A DNA stretch of 10,508 bases from an uncultured Faecalibacterium sp. (lineage in GTDB: Bacteria; Bacillota; Clostridia; Oscillospirales; Ruminococcaceae). A model generated the notes under the pieces. The model did not search any database, was not told the DNA's origin, and saw nothing but the letters and a program-made list of their open reading frames with translations. The stretch covers positions 1 to 10,508 of the forward strand of contig CABQHF010000058.1 in NCBI GenBank assembly GCA_902463905.1, in the 5' to 3' direction. Below are positions 5,534 to 10,508 of this stretch, piece after piece. The translations under genes were made by a program, and so were the position numbers. Each line of letters begins with the position of its first letter. The first letter of the stretch is position 1.

Positions 5534-6436
5534 ATGACCGATGCGGTAATCAAAGAGTATCTTCAGATTTGTGTTGATGTGGAAAAGGATTCCTATACGC
5601 AGGACAGGCTGATGGCACAGATGGAGGATATGATCGGGAAACTGGGCTATGCCCAGCAATTCTGGGTTCCTCAAAAGAAGGAACTGCACGGCTGCTACAA
5701 CGAGGCGGGAAATTTTGGCCTTATGGGTGCGCTCGCATTTTTCTTTGGCTGCATGATCAGCTTTTCGCCCATCATTATCCTTGGTGTGATTTTGTTTGTC
5801 GTAGCTGCATTTTATGCATCAGAGGGCAATAAGCGGGTGGAAGCTGCAGAGGAAGAGTATCAGGCAGAGCTTGAAAAATACAATAACCGTGTAAAACGGG
5901 ATGATCAACGTGTGGAAAATGAACTCAAACGCAAAGCAATCCTGCAGGCCGAACTGGAAAATCTGCGGGAGGCCCACGCAAAGACCCAGAAGCACTTGCA
6001 ATCCCTTTATGACTGCAACATCATCCACCCCAAGTATCGGGGCCTGATCCCGGTGTGTTCGCTGTATGGCTACTTTGACACCGGTGTCTGCACCCAGCTG
6101 GAGGGCCACGAGGGTGCCTACAACAAGTATGATAATGAGAGCCGTCTGGATTACATCATCTGCAAAATGGATGAAGTGATCAAGCACCTGGAGGATATCA
6201 AGAGCAACCAATATCAGCTGTACTCCGCCATTCAGGAGTCCAGTGAAAAATGTGACCGCCTGATCGCCAACACCAGCCAGATGGTGACCCAGCTGAACGG
6301 CATTCAGGCCCAGGGCACGGAGCTGAATGCCCGCATTGCGCAGCTGCAGACCACTTCAGACCTGACCCTTTATGAAGCTGCCTGCAACCGGCAGGAGCTG
6401 GCTTACCTGAACCGTGTGACTGAGTGGGGCTATTAA
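5534..6436 (+). CDS. Membrane-anchored coiled-coil protein of unknown function
   Basis: A 300-residue protein that I do not assign to a function. The ATG at 5534 has AAGGATGGTG about 7 nt upstream; an in-frame TTG at 5504 has no ribosome site and is rejected. There is no signal peptide. Residues 1-58 are soluble and helical. Two hydrophobic segments at about 61-77 and 79-95, with a proline between them, look like a membrane hairpin. Charged heptad-like helices follow at about 97-155 (EEEYQAELEKYNNRV...LQAELENLREAHAKTQKHL). A compact middle section (about 156-205: NIIHPKYRGLIPVCSLYGYFDTGVCTQ, then LEGHEGAYNKYDNESRLDYI) resembles a conserved block I have seen in uncharacterised Clostridia proteins. 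A second long helical stretch (about 207-280) closes the protein. Both long helices should lie in the cytoplasm. The first half of the gene is visibly more A/T-rich than the second half and than neighbouring genes. It is divergent from the HTH gene, which probably represses it, and ends at a strong terminator. Confidence 0.8.
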   Translation: MTDAVIKEYLQICVDVEKDSYTQDRLMAQMEDMIGKLGYAQQFWVPQKKELHGCYNEAGNFGLMGALAFFFGCMISFSPIIILGVILFVVAAFYASEGNKRVEAAEEEYQAELEKYNNRVKRDDQRVENELKRKAILQAELENLREAHAKTQKHLQSLYDCNIIHPKYRGLIPVCSLYGYFDTGVCTQLEGHEGAYNKYDNESRLDYIICKMDEVIKHLEDIKSNQYQLYSAIQESSEKCDRLIANTSQMVTQLNGIQAQGTELNARIAQLQTTSDLTLYEAACNRQELAYLNRVTEWGY

Positions 6437-6454
6437 AGAAAACAGCTCAATAGC

Positions 6455-6509
6455 AAAAAGCCGCCCATGGGGGACAAAACTGTCCTGCCCGTGGGCGGCT
6501 CTCTTTTTG
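6455..6509. terminator. Bidirectional terminator between convergent genes
   Basis: AGCCGCCCATGGGGGACA (6459-6476) pairs with TGTCCTGCCCGTGGGCGGCT (6481-6500) around an AAAC loop, with small internal mismatches. On the plus strand CTCTTTTTGTTT follows; on the minus strand TTTTTGCTATTG follows. It ends both the coiled-coil gene and the repair operon arriving from the right. Confidence 0.9.
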
Positions 6510-6510
6510 T

Positions 6511-8997
6511 TTACTCGACTGCACGTTCCCAGAAATCTTTCAGCGCCGCTTCCAGTGCGTTGACGCTCTGCAGATATTGCAGATGCCGCCAGTGGGGCGG
6601 GAACAGCCGCTGGTACTCCGGTTTTGCAAAGCGGTCGTCCAGCAGCAGCACCACGCCTTTGTCCTCCGGCGTGCGGATGACCCGCCCGGCGGCCTGCAGG
6701 ACTTTGTTCATGCCGGGGTAGCGGTAGGCATAATCAAAACCGGAACCGTTTTGCGCGTCGTAGTAGCGGCGCAGCATTTCCTGCTGGGGGTTCACCTGCG
6801 GCAGGCCTACCCCCACGATGGCACAGCCGATGAGCCGGTCGCCGGTCAGATCCACGCCCTCACCAAAGATGCCGCCCATCACTGCAAAGCCCAGCAGAGT
6901 GTGGGCAGGCCGGGGCTCAAACCGTGCCAGAAAGGCAGCCCGGGCCGCATCGTCCAGCCCGCTCTCCTGCACAAGGGTGGGAATATCCGGGTATCGTACG
7001 GCAAAGTCCTCCTGCACCTGTCGCAGGTAGGCATAACTGGGGAAGAACGCCAGATAGTTGCCCACCCGGCCCTGGGCCAGTACGGCCAGCGCGTCGGATA
7101 CGCTCTGCACGCTGCGCTCCCGGTCCCGGTAGCGGGTGGAGATGCCCGGCAGGCAGAACAGCCCCAGATTCCCGGCAGGGAAAGGGCTTTCCAGCGCCAC
7201 GGCCCGTGCATCGGTGCAGCCCAGCACGCTGCGGTAGTAGGCCGGCGGGGTGAGGGTGGCGCTGAACAGGGCAGCGCCGCGTCCGGTGGAAAGGCTGGCA
7301 TCCACAAAGGGTGCCGGATCCAGACAGAGCAGCTGCAGTTCCAGCTCGCTGCCGCGGGCGGTGAGCTGGGTCACAAAATGGCTGTCGTACCGTTCGGCGG
7401 CCCGCACCAGATCCTGCACCGCAAAATAAAGTTCCAGCATCTGCGGGTGGGCACCGGCCTCCGGATTCTCTTCCAGCCACGCCTGCAAGGGGGCCTGCAC
7501 CGCCCGCAGGGGCGTCAGCAGTGCAGCGGGCAGCTCCTGCACGAACACGGTGCCGTCCTGCGCATACAGCGGCTCCGGCAGGGTGAAGGCGGGGGCTTCT
7601 TCTTCCTGCAGAAGACTGGTCTGGGCAGGTTCACAGGGGGCATCCTCTGCCCGTTTGCGAGGTGCCAGCTGTGCACAGGCCTGCCGGGCCTCCCGCATGG
7701 CCTTGTCGGCTTTGGTCAGGGCAGTTTTCAGGGTGCTTTTGCCCTTGCCCAACGCACGTTTTGCCTCGGTCAGGCTGCTTTTGCAGAAGCGGGCCGAGTA
7801 CATGGCACGGGCGCGGCCGGGCAGGTTGTGCGCCTCGTCGATGAGGAACAGCCAGTCGCCGGAGGCATCAAAGAAGCGTTTCAAATGCACCACCGGGTCG
7901 AACAGATAGTTATAGTCCCCGATCACCACATCGCACCATTCGCTCAGATCCAGCCCCAGTTCAAAGGGGCAGACGCTGAACTGCCGGGCAGCATCCGCCA
8001 GCATGCTTCGATCCAGCTGGCCGCTGCCGTCCAGCAATGCGGCCAGCGCATCCTTGATGCGGTCATAGTAGCCGTTTGCATAGGGGCACACCTCCGGCAG
8101 GCAGGCCGGGCGGCCCTCAGCATCCGGGTGCAGGCACACTTTTTCCTTGGCGGTCAGGGTCACACTGCGCAGGGCAAGGCCGGGCTGTGCCGCCCGCAGC
8201 CGGGCCAGAGCATCCTCGGCGGCGGCCTGGGTGGTGTTGCGGGCGGTGAGGTAGAACAGCTTCTCCCCGCAGCCGCTTCCCATGGCTTTCAGGGCGGGGA
8301 AGAGCGCACTCATGGTCTTGCCGATGCCGGTGGGTGCCTGACAGAACAGCCGTGTGCCCTTCTTGGAAAGCGCAGCGGTACAGGTGCGCCAGACTTCGCC
8401 CGCCAGTGCCCGCTGACCGGGGCGGTAGGCTGCAAACGGGAACTGCAATGCGGCAAGGTCGGCGGCGCGTCGGGCGTTCCAGTCCAGCTGACGCCGCGCC
8501 CAGGGCACATACTGGAGCAGAAGTTTGTGCAGGAATTGGTCAAGCTCCTGCCGGGAAAAGCGCCGTACAAAGCGGATGATCTGGTCTGTGTCGATCTGAT
8601 AATAAGTCAGCTGCACATTCATAGCGGGCAGGCCGTTCTGCGCGCTATAGATGGCCCCGTACACCATGCCCTGTGCCCAGTGGCAGGGGTTCATGTCCTC
8701 ACAGATCTCTTCATAGGGCACCGCCGTGGTTTTGATTTCGTCAATGGTCACAACGCCGTTCTCGTCGGTGAAAATGCCGTCTGCCCGGCCCTCCAGCGTA
8801 AAGCGGATGCCTGCGGCGGTATGATCGCCGCAGAGAGGCACCTCGGCCTGATAGCCCTCCCCGGCGGCTTTCTGCAGCCTGCGGTGGATGCGTGCGCCTT
8901 CCAGTGCGCGGTCAAAACCGGCAAACCTGCTGTCGATGCTGCCGCTGCGCAGCAGAAATTCCACCAGCTGCCGGATGGGCAGACGGATCTCGGACAT
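6511..8997 (-). CDS. PD-(D/E)XK nuclease fused to Rad3/XPD-type Fe-S DNA helicase (DinG-like)
   Basis: An 828-residue predicted DNA repair enzyme combining a RecB/Cas4-like nuclease with a superfamily 2 helicase, expected to be 5'-3' by family. I start it at the ATG at 8997, 8 nt after AAGGAAG; a GTG three codons upstream sits too close to that site. The nuclease part (about 1-180) has GARIH (H38), RADG (D73), DEIKT (E87, K89) and QGMVY (Q109, Y113). These correspond to the H, D, (D/E)XK and QxxxY motifs of the Cas4/RecB group. The helicase part has Walker A APTGIGKT (221-228) and four cysteines (288, 299, 304, 343) placed like the XPD [4Fe-4S] ligands. It also has the DEAH box (387-390), FSATL, GEGVDL, and QAAGRVIR as motif VI. 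All key residues are present, so both activities could be live. The gene lies 33 nt after the ATPase gene on the same strand, as the last gene of the run. It differs from plain DinG, which has no such N-terminal Cas4-like domain. Confidence 0.9.
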   Translation of the reverse strand: MSEIRLPIRQLVEFLLRSGSIDSRFAGFDRALEGARIHRRLQKAAGEGYQAEVPLCGDHTAAGIRFTLEGRADGIFTDENGVVTIDEIKTTAVPYEEICEDMNPCHWAQGMVYGAIYSAQNGLPAMNVQLTYYQIDTDQIIRFVRRFSRQELDQFLHKLLLQYVPWARRQLDWNARRAADLAALQFPFAAYRPGQRALAGEVWRTCTAALSKKGTRLFCQAPTGIGKTMSALFPALKAMGSGCGEKLFYLTARNTTQAAAEDALARLRAAQPGLALRSVTLTAKEKVCLHPDAEGRPACLPEVCPYANGYYDRIKDALAALLDGSGQLDRSMLADAARQFSVCPFELGLDLSEWCDVVIGDYNYLFDPVVHLKRFFDASGDWLFLIDEAHNLPGRARAMYSARFCKSSLTEAKRALGKGKSTLKTALTKADKAMREARQACAQLAPRKRAEDAPCEPAQTSLLQEEEAPAFTLPEPLYAQDGTVFVQELPAALLTPLRAVQAPLQAWLEENPEAGAHPQMLELYFAVQDLVRAAERYDSHFVTQLTARGSELELQLLCLDPAPFVDASLSTGRGAALFSATLTPPAYYRSVLGCTDARAVALESPFPAGNLGLFCLPGISTRYRDRERSVQSVSDALAVLAQGRVGNYLAFFPSYAYLRQVQEDFAVRYPDIPTLVQESGLDDAARAAFLARFEPRPAHTLLGFAVMGGIFGEGVDLTGDRLIGCAIVGVGLPQVNPQQEMLRRYYDAQNGSGFDYAYRYPGMNKVLQAAGRVIRTPEDKGVVLLLDDRFAKPEYQRLFPPHWRHLQYLQSVNALEAALKDFWERAVE

Positions 8998-9030
8998 GGG
9001 TCTCACTTCCTTTTTGCGGGGCGGAATGGG

Positions 9031-10113
9031 TCAGGATTCCAGCCCGAACATCTCAGCACACCGGGCGGCAGCTTCGTCCACCTTGGCAAAGTCCACGGCA
9101 GCGCGGTAATAGGTCTCCAGTTCGTCGTGGCAGCTCTTGGCCTGCGCCATCAGGGCAGAGGCCTGCTCCAGCAACTCCGCCGCTGCCCGCTCGTTGAACC
9201 GCAGCCGGGCGCGGTAGCCTGCCAGATTTTCCCGGTCGAGGAACCGGGTGCATCGCACGGCCTGCACACCGGGCAGCTGCACCGGGTGCCACCGGTTGTC
9301 GGTGAGGAAGGCCAGCCGCAGTTCCGGGATCAGGACATGGTCGATCTTATCCTCCGGGTGCATGGCACAGGGGCAGGTGATGATGTGATACCCACGCACC
9401 AGCGCTTCGGCGCGGATCAGCTCCAGCAGCAGGCGCGACACCGCACCGTATTCGTCCCGGAACACGATGAACCGGTCGGCCAGCGCCTGCGCTGTGTGCT
9501 GGTAGAACACCTCGCCCTTGGGCGTCACCGCAGAGAGCAGCCGCAGCTCCTCGCAGGCGGTGTTCTCGGTGCGGGGCAGCAGCCGGGTGCACAGTCGTTT
9601 GACATAGCGGCGCACTTTTTCAAAGTTGGCACTGCAGGCCTCGGCCCGGCGGCTGTCCAGCAGCAGGCTCCCGGCCGAAGCGATATATCGCGCAGCCCGT
9701 GCCCGCAAGGCAGCGTTGCGGGCAAACAATGCCTTGACCTCTTCCGCATGGGGATGCAGGGCCTCGGCCCGGATGGTGTGGTACAGGCTCACCACCACCT
9801 CATCTGCGCCGGGAGCATCCGGCTCCATGGTGTGGGGCGCAGTGGCGTCCACGATGGCCCGGCGCTGCCGCACAAAGATGACGCCGTCCAGGCTGTCGGG
9901 GTCGCTGGCGCAGTGGATGCACTCCACCGGCTCGCCCTGCCGGATGGCCCGGCGGGCCAGCTGCTTCATCAGGGTGGATTTGCCGCAGCCCGGCCCGCTT
10001 TTGATCAGTGCCATCTGCATGCCCGGTTCCCGGCGCAAAGGCTCAAAGTAACCCTTGAACCCGGCCGGTGTGGTGGTGCCAAGGAAAAAATCAATGGTAT
10101 GGGAATCATTCAT
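9031..10113 (-). CDS. P-loop ATPase with tandem domains (PRK06851-like)
   Basis: A 360-residue predicted cytoplasmic ATPase of a conserved but uncharacterised Firmicutes family. The ATG at 10113 has GAGGTG 8 nt upstream. The N-terminus DFFLGTTTPAGFKGYFEPL is typical of the family. The Walker A is SGPGCGKST at 39-47, followed by ECIHCASDPDSLDGVIF (64-80) and AIVDATAPH (86-94), the latter probably the Walker B region. Residues 110-200 are charged and helical. Residues about 213-276 repeat the first domain's pattern: hydrophobic strand FIVFR, a helix ending in G, TCPCAMHPEDKIDHVLIPEL, then LAFLTDNRWH. The matching P-loop there reads DEYGAVSR and has lost its lysine, so only the first site should bind nucleotide. 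The substrate is unknown. It sits between a uracil-DNA glycosylase gene and a nuclease-helicase gene on the same strand, which suggests but does not prove a nucleic-acid role. Confidence 0.82.
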   Translation of the reverse strand: MNDSHTIDFFLGTTTPAGFKGYFEPLRREPGMQMALIKSGPGCGKSTLMKQLARRAIRQGEPVECIHCASDPDSLDGVIFVRQRRAIVDATAPHTMEPDAPGADEVVVSLYHTIRAEALHPHAEEVKALFARNAALRARAARYIASAGSLLLDSRRAEACSANFEKVRRYVKRLCTRLLPRTENTACEELRLLSAVTPKGEVFYQHTAQALADRFIVFRDEYGAVSRLLLELIRAEALVRGYHIITCPCAMHPEDKIDHVLIPELRLAFLTDNRWHPVQLPGVQAVRCTRFLDRENLAGYRARLRFNERAAAELLEQASALMAQAKSCHDELETYYRAAVDFAKVDEAAARCAEMFGLES

Positions 10114-10121
10114 GATCGGAA

Positions 10122-10155
10122 CACCTCGCTTTTTGCTCTACAATATGCAAAAGCG
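10122..10155 (-). promoter_or_regulatory. Hairpin touching the ribosome site of the ATPase gene
   Basis: On the minus strand CGCTTTTGC (10155-10147) can pair with GCAAAAAGCG (10136-10127), with one bulged A and a 10-nt loop. The last base of the stem is the first base of the ribosome site GAGGTG (10127-10122). There is no T run, so it is not a terminator. It may affect translation of the ATPase gene or mark an RNA processing point after the upstream gene. Confidence 0.4.
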
Positions 10156-10180
10156 GGGTGAGAGGTGAACGGGGAGCGCC

Positions 10181-10508
10181 TTATTCTGTATAGGTGTGCT
10201 CACATACTTCGTGGATCTTTTCCCGCAGGGCCACAAAGTCGGCAAAGGCGTTGGGCTTGTTCTGCGGCCCGCGCAGCAGGGCAGCCGGGTGGAAGGTGCC
10301 CATGAACAGGGTGCCGTTCTTCTCGATGAACTGGCCGTGCTCCTTGGTCACCGAAAAATCGGAGCGGATCATCCGCTGGGCGGCGATGCGGCCCAGGCAC
10401 ACCACGATCTTGGGCCGCAGCAGGCGGAACTGCTCCCGCAGCCAGGGCATGCAGGCCTCGCTCTCGGCGGGCAGGGGGTCACGGTTCTGGGGCGGGCGGC
10501 ACTTGACG
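10181..10508 (-). CDS. Uracil-DNA glycosylase, family 4 (5' end outside window)
   Basis: The C-terminal 108 residues of a family 4 uracil-DNA glycosylase, which removes uracil from DNA and carries an iron-sulfur cluster. The frame is open to the right edge, so an internal ATG at 10450 is not the start; the full protein would have around 200 residues. Visible features are KCRPPQNRDPLPAE (the third cluster cysteine and the conserved RPP-NR-P stretch) and ACMPWLREQ (the fourth cluster cysteine). Next are KIVVCLGRIAAQ, typical of the family's central strand, and TFHPAALLR, the catalytic-site HP motif near the C-terminus. The two N-terminal cysteines lie outside the window. The stop codon is 67 nt before the ATPase gene on the same strand, so it is likely the upstream member of a repair operon. 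Confidence 0.92.
   Translation of the reverse strand, partial: VKCRPPQNRDPLPAESEACMPWLREQFRLLRPKIVVCLGRIAAQRMIRSDFSVTKEHGQFIEKNGTLFMGTFHPAALLRGPQNKPNAFADFVALREKIHEVCEHTYTE

Larger units (their letters stand above)
5378..5537. repeat. Inverted repeat flanking the divergent promoter region
   Basis: The left arm TCATAGAACACACCATCC (5378-5395) is the reverse complement of the right arm GGATGGTGTGATTCTATGA (5519-5537) apart from one extra A in the right arm: a 10-bp match, a 1-nt gap, then an 8-bp match. Each arm holds the ribosome site and the ATG of one of the two divergent genes. About 123 bp lies between them, including the consensus promoter at 5439-5467 and three operator-like motifs. It could be a duplicated translation start or the ends of an invertible promoter segment. 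Confidence 0.8.

Noticed and set aside
5154..6436. Classical toxin-antitoxin or phage immunity pair
   Set aside because: The HTH gene and operators fit such systems, but the 300-residue membrane coiled-coil protein shows no known toxin motif. No second small gene overlaps the regulator.
6577..10161. Plus-strand open frame of 1194 codons across the repair operon
   Set aside because: It is antisense to two genes with clear motifs. It is glycine/glutamine/histidine-rich with no recognisable domain, as expected from the complement of GC-biased codons.

Overview
The window looks like chromosomal DNA from a GC-rich gut Clostridia species, most like Faecalibacterium and relatives (Oscillospiraceae/Ruminococcaceae). 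This rests on the GC-rich codon use combined with AAGGAGG-type ribosome sites, consensus sigma-A promoters, and the gene content: oleate hydratase, a low-complexity surface lipoprotein, and an XPD-like helicase carrying a nuclease domain. The assignment is an inference; no 16S or other marker is present.

Layout, left to right. (1) 1-630, plus strand: the last 209 residues of an oleate hydratase, then a strong terminator. (2) 904-2664, plus strand: an exported 5'-nucleotidase/UshA-type phosphoesterase with a classic Tat signal, preceded by an extended -10 promoter and two direct repeats 32 bp apart. (3) A bidirectional terminator separates it from a convergent gene (2758-4650, minus strand). 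That gene encodes a 630-residue surface lipoprotein with a proline-rich repeat stalk and a beta-helix-like body. (4) 4941-5014, minus strand: tRNA-Gln(CTG) with encoded CCA, a perfect TTGACA-17-TATAAT promoter and its own terminator. (5) 5154-6436: a divergent two-gene module made of a 75-residue Cro/C1-type repressor (minus) and a 300-residue membrane-anchored coiled-coil protein of unknown function (plus). The intergenic region holds a perfect sigma-A promoter, three copies of a CTATA-containing operator-like motif, and an 18/19-bp inverted repeat covering both translation starts. (6) 6511-10508, minus strand: an apparent DNA repair operon running leftward, with a family 4 uracil-DNA glycosylase (cut by the window end), a P-loop ATPase with a decayed second copy of its own fold, and a PD-(D/E)XK nuclease fused to a Rad3/XPD-type iron-sulfur helicase. 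A bidirectional terminator at 6455-6509 is shared with the coiled-coil gene.

Most of the window is ordinary chromosomal content. The part most likely to be undescribed is the repressor/coiled-coil module at 5154-6436. It looks like a self-regulated accessory unit whose promoter segment lies between inverted repeats.
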